DNA from: Gammaproteobacteria bacterium
Lineage (GTDB): Bacteria > Pseudomonadota > Gammaproteobacteria > Pseudomonadales > Pseudohongiellaceae
NCBI GenBank assembly: GCA_002706685.1
Contig: PALV01000011.1
Location: 186,001 to 250,000 of the forward strand
Direction of reading: 5' to 3'
Length of the DNA stretch: 64,000 bases
The notes under the pieces were generated by a model that saw only the letters and a program-made list of their open reading frames with translations, was not told where the DNA came from and did not search any database. Both the position numbers and the translations under genes were made by a program. This document shows positions 41,669 through 52,937 of the stretch, in pieces; within the stretch, counting starts at the first letter, position 1; each line of letters starts with the position of its first letter.

Positions 41669-43103
41669 TAGCCTGAAAATTTCGGTGGTAGGGCATACCA
41701 ATACCGGCAAGACCTCGCTGTTGCGAACCTTGACGCGTGATGCGCGATTTGGTGAAGTTTCTGGGCGACCCGGCACTACGCGGCATGTTGAAGTGGCGCG
41801 CCTGAATGTTCAGGGTCAGACGCTTCTGGAACTCTACGATACCCCCGGTATTGAAGATGCGATCGATCTTCTGGACTTGCTGGACCAGCAGAGTGCGCAG
41901 GTCGAGCAACGTGTTGCTGCCAGGGAAGATGGTCCAACTCGCATTGAGCGTTTTCTGCAGTCGGCTCCCGCCGCCGAACGCTTTGAGCAGGAGGCCAAGG
42001 TGTTGCGACAGATGTTGCGCAGTCATGCCGCACTCTACGTGATCGATGCGCGTGATCCGGTCCTGTCCAAGCATCGCGATGAGCTCGAAATTCTTAATAT
42101 GTGTGGTGTGCCCCTGTTGCCTCTGCTGAACTTTGTTGCCGGCCAGAAGACCAATGAGACCGAATGGCGTGAGATGCTGGCCGGGCTTGGACTGCATGCC
42201 ATTGTACGGTTTGACACCGTAGCGCCTGCTCGAGACGGCGAGAAGACACTCTACACAAAACTGGCCAGTCTGCTCGATGCCCATGGTGCGACACTGCAAA
42301 GACTGATCCGCAGTCACGAGTCGGACGCCCAGCAACGCCACACAGCTGCGCTCGATCTGATTGCAACTCTGCTGGTAGAGACCGCGGCACTGAAACTGCG
42401 CATCAGTCGTGATGAGCAGTCACTGCAACGCGGGATTGAACGTCTCAACAAAACCGTGCGTGAGCACGAGCAGTCGTGTGTCGCACAGCTGTTGAGTCTG
42501 CATCGATTTTACCCTGACGACATTGACGCAGATGGCTTGCCTCTGGTCGACGGTCGCTGGGAACAGGATCTGTTTGACCCCTACACTCTACAGAACATGG
42601 GCATACAGCTTGGCAGTGGTGCAGCCGCGGGGGCAGCAGCAGGGCTGGGCATTGATCTGATGGTGGGCGGCATGACACTGGGGGCTGCGGCAGCCACGGG
42701 TGCGCTGCTGGGCGGCGGGTTTCAGACTCTGCGGCACTATGGCAGCGACCTGATGGCCCGCGTGACAGGTGAAAAAACCTTGCGCGTGGACGATAGTATT
42801 CTTAACGCACTGGCAACCCGGCAAGTAGACCTGCTGGCGGCCCTGGAGCGACGCGGACACGCCGCCCAGCAGAAGCTGGCGCTGGCGCGATTGAGCGACA
42901 TGGGGGGGGGCGACCGGGAACCACTGTTCGTTCGCAATGAATTGCCCGAGAGTCTGCGTCGCGCGCGATCCCAGTCTGGCTGGGCCCGGGACAGTGACGC
43001 CGTCATGGGCAGTTCAGGAAAGCACCAGGCAGTTCAGCAGCTGTCGAAAAATCTTCAGGGCTTGCTGGCCAGCCGTTACAGTGACGAGCCAGATCAGCGT
43101 TGA
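41661..43103 (+). CDS. DUF3482 GTPase
   Basis: The 480-residue protein has an N-terminal Era/TrmE-like GTPase domain. The P-loop is GHTNTGKTS (11-19), GTTRH lies near residue 38, and G3 is DTPG (60-63). Further on come helical regions and a glycine-zipper-like hydrophobic hairpin (SGAAAGAAAGLGIDLMVGG, MTLGAAAATGALLGGGF). Such a hairpin may insert into or bind membranes. Function is unknown. The coupled DUF2868 membrane protein is the probable partner. A TTG/ATG overlap of 8 bases and GGAG before the ATG support this start. Confidence 0.85.
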   Translation: MADSLKISVVGHTNTGKTSLLRTLTRDARFGEVSGRPGTTRHVEVARLNVQGQTLLELYDTPGIEDAIDLLDLLDQQSAQVEQRVAAREDGPTRIERFLQSAPAAERFEQEAKVLRQMLRSHAALYVIDARDPVLSKHRDELEILNMCGVPLLPLLNFVAGQKTNETEWREMLAGLGLHAIVRFDTVAPARDGEKTLYTKLASLLDAHGATLQRLIRSHESDAQQRHTAALDLIATLLVETAALKLRISRDEQSLQRGIERLNKTVREHEQSCVAQLLSLHRFYPDDIDADGLPLVDGRWEQDLFDPYTLQNMGIQLGSGAAAGAAAGLGIDLMVGGMTLGAAAATGALLGGGFQTLRHYGSDLMARVTGEKTLRVDDSILNALATRQVDLLAALERRGHAAQQKLALARLSDMGGGDREPLFVRNELPESLRRARSQSGWARDSDAVMGSSGKHQAVQQLSKNLQGLLASRYSDEPDQR

Positions 43104-43253
43104 CGCACCAGCCGTGAAGGATCTTCGATCATTGCCGTCATCAATTGAGATTCCTGTTCTAGGGGGCGGAGTACAAAGCGGGTATACTCTCGCCCTAAAC
43201 ACAAAAACCATCAATACGCCCAGGCGAATCAGCACTATTCAGGGGAGATCACC

Positions 43254-44525
43254 ATGAGACTAGAGTCTTTGGCACTGCATCACGGTTACGAATCCGAAGC
43301 GACCACAAAATCTGCAGCGGTACCCATTTACCAGACCACGTCCTACACCTTCGACAATACGCAGCATGGTGCCGACCTGTTCGATCTGAAAGTGCCCGGC
43401 AACATCTATTCCCGCATCATGAATCCGACCAATGACGTGCTGGAACAGCGTCTGGCGCAAATGGAAGGTGGTATCGGCGCACTGGCACTGGCATCCGGTA
43501 TGGCGGCGATTACCTATGCAATTCAGTGTATTACGCGTGCGGGCGACAATATCGTCAGCACCAGCCAGCTGTACGGCGGTACTTACAATCTCTTTGCACA
43601 CACATTGCCGAATCAGGGCATCGATGTTCGCATGGCGTCCTTCGACGACTACGAAAAGCTGGAAAGCCTGATTGATGACAAGACACGCGCTGTATTCTGC
43701 GAGTCGATTGGCAACCCGGCGGGCAATGTTGTGGATCTGCAGCGTCTGAGTGAGATTGCTCACCGTCACGGCGTACCCCTCATCGTCGACAATACCGTGG
43801 GGACACCTTACCTGTGCCGCGCCTTTGATCATGGCGCTGACATTATTGTGCACTCACTGACTAAGTACATTGGCGGTCACGGCACCACGGTAGGCGGCAT
43901 CATTATCGACTCGGGCAAGTTCGACTGGGTCGCCAACAAAGCGCGTTTCCCGATGTTGAATGAGCCGGATCCGTCCTACCATGGTGTTGTTTATACCGAA
44001 GCGCTGGGACCGGCGGCATTCATCGGTCGCTGCCGTGTTGTGCCGCTGCGCAATACCGGTGCAGCACTTTCTCCGCATAGTTCCTTTCTGATTCTGCAGG
44101 GACTGGAGACGCTGGGGCTGCGTATCGAGAGACATTGCGACAACGCTCTGGCCGTTGCCCGTCATCTGCAAAAACATCCAAAAGTGGCCTGGGTCAACTA
44201 CGCCGGGCTGGATGACAGTCCCTATCACGAAGTGTGTCAGAAGATATGCGGCGGGAAGGCGTCAGGTATTCTTAGTTTTGGTATTAAAGGCGGCCGTGAG
44301 GCAGGTGCCAGGTTTATTGACGCGCTGCAGATGATTCTGCGGCTGGTGAATATTGGTGATGCCAAGTCACTGGCCTGCCATCCGGCGACAACCACGCATC
44401 GCCAGTTGAACCCTGAAGAGCTGGCACGCGCCGGCGTCAGTGAAGATCTGGTCCGTTTGTCGGTGGGCATCGAGCACATCGACGACATTATCGCTGACAT
44501 TGATCAGGCGCTGTCGAAGGTATGA
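43254..44525 (+). CDS. metY: O-acetylhomoserine sulfhydrylase (MetY type)
   Basis: The 423-residue PLP enzyme of the Cys/Met metabolism family has the cofactor lysine in SLTKYIGGHGTTVGG (Lys about 206). The N-terminus ALHHGYES and TSYTFDNTQHGADLFDL are typical of MetY rather than MetB/MetC, as is the long loop GKFDW....FP...PDPSYHG. It makes homocysteine from O-acetylhomoserine and sulfide in the cytoplasm. The leader (43104-43253) carries a TATACT -10-like box at 43183 but no good -35. No SAM riboswitch pattern was seen. Confidence 0.92.
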   Translation: MRLESLALHHGYESEATTKSAAVPIYQTTSYTFDNTQHGADLFDLKVPGNIYSRIMNPTNDVLEQRLAQMEGGIGALALASGMAAITYAIQCITRAGDNIVSTSQLYGGTYNLFAHTLPNQGIDVRMASFDDYEKLESLIDDKTRAVFCESIGNPAGNVVDLQRLSEIAHRHGVPLIVDNTVGTPYLCRAFDHGADIIVHSLTKYIGGHGTTVGGIIIDSGKFDWVANKARFPMLNEPDPSYHGVVYTEALGPAAFIGRCRVVPLRNTGAALSPHSSFLILQGLETLGLRIERHCDNALAVARHLQKHPKVAWVNYAGLDDSPYHEVCQKICGGKASGILSFGIKGGREAGARFIDALQMILRLVNIGDAKSLACHPATTTHRQLNPEELARAGVSEDLVRLSVGIEHIDDIIADIDQALSKV

Positions 44526-44585
44526 GTTTCGTTGCGCAACAGCAAACGTACAGTCTGGCGGCTCGGGTCGGGGAAGCAGGTGGCC

Positions 44586-45017
44586 ATGGACAAACCTGAC
44601 ATCGTCAACGATGGGATTGGCCACTGGGTCGCCGGTGCGGTCGGTGCGCTGGTCTATATCCTGATCGCCAGTGTTGGTCAGTCGCCGGTTGCCTGGTCGA
44701 GTGTCAGCTATTTTGTCTTCGGCTGGCCCATCTTGTGTGTGGGTATCTGGCTGATTACACGACAGTTTCCACAGCGCAGCTGGCGCTGGCCGCTCAGCAT
44801 GATGCTGGGGCAGGTGTTTGCGTCCATCCTGTATGGCAATGGCGCAACGATCCCGATTGCGATGATCTACGTAACAGTGCTGTCACTGCCGCAGTTTGCG
44901 GTGGCGGCACTGGTCAGCTCACATCAGGCTGGCAGTCCGCGGTCTGGTGTTGAGTCAGATGTGCAGACCGGGCAGGACGCTACCGATGAGCAGCAAAAGC
45001 AGGATAAACAGCCATAA
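44586..45017 (+). CDS. Small polytopic membrane protein, unknown
   Basis: From the ATG at 44586 the protein has 143 residues with about four hydrophobic segments (WVAGAVGALVYILIASV, YFVFGWPILCVGIWLI, PLSMMLGQVFASILYG, TIPIAMIYVTVLSLPQFAVAALV). A charged Gln/Asp-rich tail follows. I recognise no family. A TTG at 44532 would extend it by 18 unlikely residues. GGGGAAG 9 bases before the ATG supports the chosen start. It lies between metY and hemH on the same strand. Confidence 0.6.
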   Translation: MDKPDIVNDGIGHWVAGAVGALVYILIASVGQSPVAWSSVSYFVFGWPILCVGIWLITRQFPQRSWRWPLSMMLGQVFASILYGNGATIPIAMIYVTVLSLPQFAVAALVSSHQAGSPRSGVESDVQTGQDATDEQQKQDKQP

Positions 45018-45061
45018 CTCAGCCTGAATATCGACTGGGTATCGTTTTAGAGAGACTAAGC

Positions 45062-46141
45062 ATGAAATTCACGGGCAGCCCGACCTTTACGCATCGGCAG
45101 CAGGATAAAATTGGCGTTCTTATTACCAATCTGGGAACGCCAGATGCACCGACGACCTCAGCGCTGAGGCGTTATCTGAAGCAGTTCCTGTGGGATCCGC
45201 GGGTGGTTGAATTTCCACGCCCGCTCTGGTGGCTGATTCTCAATGGTGTCATCCTGAATATCCGGCCATCCCGATCTGCCAAATCCTATAAAACCGTGTT
45301 CACTGAACAAGGTTCGCCGTTGCTGTTCCATACGCGCAATCAGGCGCAGGCGCTGGCCAAAAAGCTGAACGAGAATGGCCATGACAATCTGGTGGTGGAT
45401 TTTGCCATGCGTTATGGCAACCCCTCCATCCCGTCTGTGTTGCAGAAGATGATGGACCAGGGCGTGCGCCAGCTTCTGGTGCTGCCACTGTATCCCCAAT
45501 ACTCAGCGTCCACTTCAGCATCCACCTTCGATGCCATCAGCCAGGACTTTGCCAAGCGGCGCTGGCTGCCTGATTTCCGCTTTGTCAGCCACTACCACGA
45601 TTTTGACCCCTTTATTCAGGCGGCTGCGACGCGCATCCAGGAACACTGGGAGCAGCACGGTCGCGCGGACAAACTGCTGTTTTCCTACCATGGCGTGCCC
45701 AGGAAGTACCTGCTGAATGGCGACCCCTATCACTGTGAATGCCACAAGACTTCACGTTTGCTGGCGCAGGCCCTGGATCTGGGCGACGATGAGTGGCAAA
45801 CCACATTCCAGAGCCGTTTTGGTCGCGAAGAATGGCTGAAGCCCTACACCGACGAAACATTGAAGTCCATGCCGGGACAGGGCATCAAGTCAGTACAGGT
45901 TTTCTGCCCCGGTTTTTCCGCTGACTGCCTGGAAACCATTGAAGAGATTGGTGAAGAAAACCGCGAATACTTCATGCACGCCGGTGGAGAGCGTTACGAG
46001 TATATCTCCGCGCTTAACGACAGGCCCGAGCACATCGATGCGCTGGCGACACTGGTGGAGAAAAATCTGACCGGCTGGTCAGTTGAGACGGTGGACGAGG
46101 AACGTCAGCGACTTGCGCAGGCGCACGGCGCCAAAGACTAG
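45062..46141 (+). CDS. hemH: Ferrochelatase
   Basis: The 359-residue protein is full length for HemH. GVLITNLGTPDAPTTSALRRYL and LPLYPQYSASTSASTFDAI mark the N-terminal half. FSYHGVPRKYL includes the catalytic histidine, and QSRFGREEWLKPYTDETL and CPGFSADCLETIEEI follow. It inserts ferrous iron into protoporphyrin IX at the inner-membrane face, the last step of haem synthesis. It stands after the small membrane protein and is convergent with the tolC-like gene. Confidence 0.95.
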   Translation: MKFTGSPTFTHRQQDKIGVLITNLGTPDAPTTSALRRYLKQFLWDPRVVEFPRPLWWLILNGVILNIRPSRSAKSYKTVFTEQGSPLLFHTRNQAQALAKKLNENGHDNLVVDFAMRYGNPSIPSVLQKMMDQGVRQLLVLPLYPQYSASTSASTFDAISQDFAKRRWLPDFRFVSHYHDFDPFIQAAATRIQEHWEQHGRADKLLFSYHGVPRKYLLNGDPYHCECHKTSRLLAQALDLGDDEWQTTFQSRFGREEWLKPYTDETLKSMPGQGIKSVQVFCPGFSADCLETIEEIGEENREYFMHAGGERYEYISALNDRPEHIDALATLVEKNLTGWSVETVDEERQRLAQAHGAKD

Positions 46142-46172
46142 CAGCCTGGTGGGCAGAAAAGTTCTGCGTTTG

Positions 46173-46202
46173 GCATGGCGACTGCAAATTGCCGCCATGC
46201 CA
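46173..46202. terminator. Hairpin between convergent hemH and tolC-like genes
   Basis: GGCATGGCG (46173-46181) and CGCCATGCC (46194-46202) form a perfect 9-bp stem with a 12-base loop. It lies 32 bases after hemH and 13 before the end of the convergent gene. It may end transcripts from both sides, though T-runs are weak. Confidence 0.5.
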
Positions 46203-46214
46203 TTTGCAAGCAGA

Positions 46215-47567
46215 TTACTGGGCGGAGGCGGACTCGGCTTCCAGCCACTCATTCAGGTCGATCACGTCCTGCGGCGTCAGTACACCGGCAGTGCGCTTCA
46301 ACTGCAGTGTGTCGATCACATAGTTGTATCGTGCATCGGAGTAGTTGCGCAGTGCCACAAACAGATTCTGGCGCGCCAGTACGACGTCAACAATGTTTCG
46401 TGTACCCACTTCATAACCGGCTTCAATGGCGTTCAGTGCGGCTTCGGCTGACACGATGGCCTGCTGGCGCTGGGCGATCACCATGGCGTCGGTGTTGACG
46501 CGTCGAAACGCGTTGCGGATGTCCTGGGTGACCTGGCGACGGGCCAGATTGGCAGATTCCTGCTGGGCTACCAGGTCGTACTCAGCCTGCTCGCGGCGGG
46601 CGCTGGTAGCGAAACCTGAGAATAGTGGCACACTGACCGTCAGTGACAAACTGGAGCCTTCAATGGCACCGGCGGCACGCAGGCTGCCGTCTGCACCCCG
46701 GGTCGAGTTCGATTCCGAGTTCTGATAACCACCCTGCAGGCTGATGGTAGGCAGGTGATCCGAGCGGCGTGCCTTGGCAATCAGCGTCTGAGCATCAACA
46801 CCGGCAAGTGCAGCCTGCAATTGCGGGTTGTTGTTCATTGCTTCGCGAACCCACTGCTCCATATCGCCTTCTGCTGGCGTGACAGGAAAGTCTTCTCTCA
46901 GGATATCGATGTTCGGATGCGGCTGCCCGGTAATGGCCTCGAGTGCTTCATAGCTGCTGGCCAGCGTGTCTTCGGCCAGAATGGTGTTGTTGCGCGCCAG
47001 GTCATAGGCGGCCTGTGCCTCGTAGACTTCGGTGATCGCGACCAGGCCGACTTCCTCACGCTGCTGAGTGCGTTCGAACTGACGCTGGGATGCCTCTTCT
47101 TCCTGGCGACGGGTATTCAGGTCATCGATTGCGCGCAGCACATTGAAGTACGCTGAGGCTACTCGGATGATCAGATCCTGTTCCTGGGCCTGAAAGTTGA
47201 ACATGCGCGCCTGATCGGCTTCCTTTGCGCCCTGGTAGCTGTACCAGTTAGCCAGGTTCAGTACCGACTGGCTGACGTTGACGCCGTAGCGGGTGGTTTC
47301 CTGATCCAGATCGGTCAAACTGACAACACCCTCAGGGCCGGCGGCCTGGCGCTGCTCGGTGAAGGAGGCGCTTGCCTGCGGCAGCAGGCTGGCGCGGGCC
47401 TGAATGACTTGTTGCTGGCCGGAGCGCAGTTGCGCCTGGGCCTGTCTCAGGGTCGGGTCATTGCGCATGGCCAGCTCCAGTATGGTCACCAGATCGTCAG
47501 CCACGGCCATTTGCGAGGCAAATACCAACCCCGCCGCGATAACTGTTTTGCGGAAAAAACGTTGCAT
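46215..47567 (-). CDS. tolC: TolC-family outer-membrane efflux protein
   Basis: From the ATG at 47567 the protein has 450 residues. A signal peptide (cleavage near MAVADD) is followed by two repeated outer-membrane-efflux halves with long coiled coils (LRQAQAQLRSGQQQVIQARASLLPQ split, EEEASQRQFERTQQREEVGL, RQQAIVSAEAALNAIEAGYEVGTRNIVDVVLA). It would form the trimeric channel-tunnel of tripartite efflux and type I secretion. AGGA lies 9 bases before this ATG. An upstream ATG at 47609 would spoil the signal peptide. An ABC exporter at 50918 could use it. Confidence 0.9.
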   Translation of the reverse strand: MQRFFRKTVIAAGLVFASQMAVADDLVTILELAMRNDPTLRQAQAQLRSGQQQVIQARASLLPQASASFTEQRQAAGPEGVVSLTDLDQETTRYGVNVSQSVLNLANWYSYQGAKEADQARMFNFQAQEQDLIIRVASAYFNVLRAIDDLNTRRQEEEASQRQFERTQQREEVGLVAITEVYEAQAAYDLARNNTILAEDTLASSYEALEAITGQPHPNIDILREDFPVTPAEGDMEQWVREAMNNNPQLQAALAGVDAQTLIAKARRSDHLPTISLQGGYQNSESNSTRGADGSLRAAGAIEGSSLSLTVSVPLFSGFATSARREQAEYDLVAQQESANLARRQVTQDIRNAFRRVNTDAMVIAQRQQAIVSAEAALNAIEAGYEVGTRNIVDVVLARQNLFVALRNYSDARYNYVIDTLQLKRTAGVLTPQDVIDLNEWLEAESASAQ

Positions 47568-47756
47568 AGTCAGAAGTCCTATTACATTAATCACTGGCCG
47601 AGAGAACAACAGCCTAAAAAGCTGCCTGGAATCCAGCCATAGAGGGCCCGCAGAGCATTCGTCATTCTACACAGTATTACGAAACTATCCAATTAACAGA
47701 TTGTGAAGAGATTGTGTCGGTTGTCATGACACTGCCAGCCACAGCGGTAACACTTT

Positions 47757-47831
47757 GCCTCGCTTTGAGGCATAATGAGCGGCTCAAAACCTTGCCTTCA
47801 AATTTTTAGACAGCAGGCCCTACAAGGCCTG
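47757..47831 (+). promoter_or_regulatory. thiC leader with two small hairpins
   Basis: GCCTC-GCTTT-GAGGC (47757-47771) is followed by CATAAT, a fair -10 box. CAGGCC-N6-GGCCTG (47814-47831) then lies just before the ribosome site AGGA. I see no TPP-riboswitch motifs such as CTGAGA or a conserved P4/P5 core. Functions of the hairpins are unknown. Confidence 0.35.
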
Positions 47832-47832
47832 A

Positions 47833-49746
<1,914 letters not shown>

Positions 49747-49751
49747 CAGGC

Positions 49752-50825
49752 ATGACAGATATCAAAGCAGACGATCTCAACATCGAGTCCATTGACACAT
49801 TGATGACCCCGCAGCAACTCAAGGAACAGATGCCACTGCAGGGAGCGGCGCTGGAATCCGTTCGCAAGGGTCGACAGACCATTTTCGACATTCTGGATCG
49901 AAAAGATCCGCGACTGTTTGTGGTGGTTGGTCCGTGCTCCATTCATGACCCGAAAGCAGCCATGGATTACGCCGAGCGTCTGAAGAAGCTGGCAGACGAG
50001 GTGCAGGACAGCCTGTATATCGTCATGCGCGTCTATTTTGAAAAGCCGCGTACTTCCGTCGGCTGGAAAGGCCTGATCAATGACCCGTTCATGGATGACA
50101 CATTCCAGATTGAAGAAGGCCTGAAGATCGGTCGCAAACTGCTGCTGGATGTTGCCAACATGGGGCTGCCGGCATCGACCGAAGCGCTGGACCCGATCTC
50201 TCCGCAATACCTGCAGGACCTGATTGCCTGGTCGGCGATTGGTGCACGCACCACCGAATCACAGACTCACCGGGAAATGTCCAGTGGCCTGTCATCGGCA
50301 GTCGGCTTCAAAAACGGCACTGACGGTGGCCTGACTGTTGCCGTCAACGCCATGCAGTCAGTCAGCCACCCACACCGCTTCCTGGGCATCAACAAGGACG
50401 GTCAGGTGGCAGTGGTGCGCACCAAGGGCAACCCGTATGCACACGTAGTGCTGCGCGGTGGTTCTGCCGGCCCCAACTACGATTCGGTGCACGTGGCGAA
50501 GGCCGAGGAAGCACTGAAGAAGGGCGGTGTCAGCACCAATATCATGATCGACTGCAGCCACGCCAACTCCAACAAGGATCCGTCCATCCAGTCACTGGTG
50601 CTGAAAGATGTCACGCACCAGATTCTGGAAGGCAATGAGTCCATCATCGGTGTCATGCTGGAGAGCAACATCAACTTTGGCAACCAGAAGATCCCCAAAG
50701 ATCTGAAGGAGCTGAAGTACGGTGTCTCCGTAACGGATGCCTGCATTGACTGGGCAGAAACTGAACGCAGCATCAAGGAAATGGCTGCCAAGCTGAAGGA
50801 AGTGCTGCCCGTCCGTGGAAAATAG
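49752..50825 (+). CDS. aroG: DAHP synthase (class I, AroF/G/H type)
   Basis: The 357-residue protein is full length. LFVVVGPCSIHDPKAAMDYAERL, MRVYFEKPRTSVGWKGLINDP, GARTTESQTHREMSSGLS and the metal-site HVVLRGGSAGPNYD and IMIDCSHANSNKD segments are present. It condenses phosphoenolpyruvate and erythrose-4-phosphate in the first shikimate step. The feedback type (Phe, Tyr or Trp) cannot be told from the sequence alone, so aroG is provisional. It starts 5 bases after thiC, which suggests co-transcription. Confidence 0.93.
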   Translation: MTDIKADDLNIESIDTLMTPQQLKEQMPLQGAALESVRKGRQTIFDILDRKDPRLFVVVGPCSIHDPKAAMDYAERLKKLADEVQDSLYIVMRVYFEKPRTSVGWKGLINDPFMDDTFQIEEGLKIGRKLLLDVANMGLPASTEALDPISPQYLQDLIAWSAIGARTTESQTHREMSSGLSSAVGFKNGTDGGLTVAVNAMQSVSHPHRFLGINKDGQVAVVRTKGNPYAHVVLRGGSAGPNYDSVHVAKAEEALKKGGVSTNIMIDCSHANSNKDPSIQSLVLKDVTHQILEGNESIIGVMLESNINFGNQKIPKDLKELKYGVSVTDACIDWAETERSIKEMAAKLKEVLPVRGK

Positions 50826-50866
50826 CCGTGCTAAAAATTTAACATAGCACTTGTTAATGATTAGCA

Positions 50867-50919
50867 ATTGGATTATCGTTGTTTAACTGAACAGTAAAAA
50901 TAACAACGGATAATCCAAT
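50867..50919. promoter_or_regulatory. Large inverted repeat covering the start of the ABC export operon
   Basis: The left arm at 50867-50883 (ATTGGATTATCGTTGTT) and the right arm at 50902-50919 are complementary over 17 bp with a single bulged base. The loop has 18 bases. The right arm contains the weak ribosome site and the first two bases of the start codon at 50918. As DNA it could be an operator for a dimeric repressor. As RNA it would hide the start site. No regulator gene is adjacent. Confidence 0.7.
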
Positions 50920-52177
50920 GGCTATGGACAGAACCATTGAACGGCGAGGCCGGCCCTGGTGGCAATGGCTTCTGTTATTGCTGGTCGCCGGTGCTGTTCT
51001 CTGGTTTGCCTACCGGACCATATCCGATGCGTCCATCCGTACTGCCAGTGTTCCTGCCGATCAACTTATCATCAGCCGCGCTCAGATTGGCACATTCGAA
51101 GATCTGATTTCTGTTCGCGGCACCGTTCAACCCCTGAACAGTGTGTTCCTTGATGCCGTCAATGGAGGTGTGGTCGAGCAGGTCTTTGTCGAAGAAGGCG
51201 CCTTTGTAGAAGCAGGGCAGCCTCTACTGCAACTCAGCAATACCTCCCTCCGCCTCAATGTTGCCAGCAACGACACGGCAATTACCGAACAACTCAATAA
51301 CCTCAACAATATCGCCAACGGTTTTGAAACCACGCGGCTAAATACCGAACGCGAAATCATTAACCTGGAGTACCGAATCGTCACACTGGAGCGCCAGATG
51401 CGTCGCCAGCAGGAGCTGGTGAATGATCGCATGATTTCGCAGGAAGACTTTGACGCTATCGTGGATGAGCTTGAGTATCAGAACCGACTGCTGAGCAATA
51501 CACGGGATCGCCAGGCCTTGGAGAACCGGATTCGCGAGAATCGCCAGTTGCAGATCGCGCAGCAGATCGAAAAACTGGAAGAGAACCTGGCCCTCGCCCA
51601 GAGCAGCTTTGAGAGCCTGCTGGTGCGAGCTCCCATTTCAGGACAATTAACGTCATTACTTGCCCAAATCGGCGAAAGTAAAACCAGTGGCGAACGTCTT
51701 GGCCAGATTGATGTTGTCGATCAGTACAAGGTTGCTGCCCAGGTTGATGAATTCTATATCTCTCGTGTGGCTCCGGGACAATCCGCAAGCTTTTTTCTTT
51801 CTGGTAACGACTATCAGGTGGTTGCGGACAGGGTTTATCCAGAAGTCAGCAATGGGGTTTTCACGATTGACTTGATTTTTGCTGGGGAAATGCCGGCGAA
51901 TCTGCGTCGAGGACAGTCCCTGCAACTGGAACTCGTGCTGGGCAGTCCACAGGAAACCCTGCTGCTGCCGGTGGGGAGCTACGTGCAGGACACAGGTGGC
52001 AACTGGGTGTTTGTACTGGATGAATCCGGCAACAGTGCCTATCGACGCGAGATTGTCGCGGGCCGCCGTAATAACCGTTTTATCGAAGTACGCGAAGGAC
52101 TGAGCGCAGGAGACCGGGTCATTACCTCGGGGTATGGCGCCATGGCTAACACAGAGAGGGTTCTGTTAACTCAATAA
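50918..52177 (+). CDS. HlyD/MacA-family periplasmic adaptor of ABC exporter
   Basis: The 419-residue protein has one N-terminal membrane anchor (WWQWLLLLLVAGAVLWFAY). The periplasmic part follows, with lipoyl halves (VFVEEGAFVEAGQPLLQLSN and SLLVRAPISGQLTSLLAQIGE, each a separate segment). A long coiled coil (residues about 110-230) sits between them, and a beta-barrel region ends it. It would link the inner-membrane ABC transporter to a TolC-type channel. Start at 50918 or the ATG at 50924; both lie in or beside the inverted repeat. The ATPase gene follows after 28 bases. Confidence 0.88.
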   Translation: MAMDRTIERRGRPWWQWLLLLLVAGAVLWFAYRTISDASIRTASVPADQLIISRAQIGTFEDLISVRGTVQPLNSVFLDAVNGGVVEQVFVEEGAFVEAGQPLLQLSNTSLRLNVASNDTAITEQLNNLNNIANGFETTRLNTEREIINLEYRIVTLERQMRRQQELVNDRMISQEDFDAIVDELEYQNRLLSNTRDRQALENRIRENRQLQIAQQIEKLEENLALAQSSFESLLVRAPISGQLTSLLAQIGESKTSGERLGQIDVVDQYKVAAQVDEFYISRVAPGQSASFFLSGNDYQVVADRVYPEVSNGVFTIDLIFAGEMPANLRRGQSLQLELVLGSPQETLLLPVGSYVQDTGGNWVFVLDESGNSAYRREIVAGRRNNRFIEVREGLSAGDRVITSGYGAMANTERVLLTQ

Positions 52178-52205
52178 GGCGAGTGCCACACCAGGGAACG
52201 CAACG

Positions 52206-52901
52206 ATGATTAAACTCGACAAGATCTGCAAGGTACACCGAACCGAAGACATTGAAACAGCAGCATTGGATGATATCAATCTGTCCGTTCAAAAAGGCGA
52301 GTTTCTGTCCATTATGGGTCCTTCCGGGTGCGGCAAATCCACACTGCTGAATGTGCTGGGTTTGCTCGATACACCCAGTTCCGGCCACTACTTTTTTGAT
52401 GGTGAAGACCTGGCAGGGTACAGTGAGTCGCAGCGCGCCAGCGTTCGCAAAGCCAATATCGGCGTAATCTTTCAGAGCTTCAATCTGATTGACGAGCTCA
52501 CGGTTGCCCAGAATGTCGACCTGGCGCTTCTCTATCAGAAAGTGCCCGCGAATGAGCGGAAAACAAAAGTCGAAGCGGTGCTCAAACGCGTTGCGATCGA
52601 CCACCGCAGCAAACATTACCCCCAGCAACTATCCGGTGGTCAGCAGCAACGTGTTGCCATCGCCCGGGCAATTGTCACCAACCCCAAAGTATTGCTGGCC
52701 GACGAACCTACCGGCAACCTCGATACCAGAAACGGTGATGATGTGATGGCACTGCTCAAGGAGCTCAATCAGGATGGTGCCACCGTCATCATGGTAACCC
52801 ACTCTGAGCATTACGCAGCGTATGGATCGCGGGTTATTCGCCTGCTCGATGGCCAGGTCGTCGACGCCAATGCCAAAGCCGATGCAGACGCCGTTCTGTA
52901 A
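52206..52901 (+). CDS. ABC transporter ATP-binding protein (MacB/LolD class)
   Basis: The 231-residue ATPase has Walker A GPSGCGKSTLL (about 38-48), the Q-loop in IFQSFNLIDEL, the signature LSGGQQQRVAIARAI, Walker B VLLADEPTGNLD and the H-loop VTHSEHYA. It powers the FtsX-type permease encoded next. The D, Q and H elements look intact. The class exports antibiotics, lipoproteins or peptides, or drives envelope remodelling. Confidence 0.93.
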   Translation: MIKLDKICKVHRTEDIETAALDDINLSVQKGEFLSIMGPSGCGKSTLLNVLGLLDTPSSGHYFFDGEDLAGYSESQRASVRKANIGVIFQSFNLIDELTVAQNVDLALLYQKVPANERKTKVEAVLKRVAIDHRSKHYPQQLSGGQQQRVAIARAIVTNPKVLLADEPTGNLDTRNGDDVMALLKELNQDGATVIMVTHSEHYAAYGSRVIRLLDGQVVDANAKADADAVL

Positions 52902-52937
52902 CCAGCGCTTCACGATTTTCCACTGGGGGAATTCACC

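Noticed and set aside
43104..43253. SAM riboswitch or full promoter before metY
   Set aside because: Only a TATACT box at 43183 without a matching -35 was found, and no SAM-riboswitch stems could be drawn.
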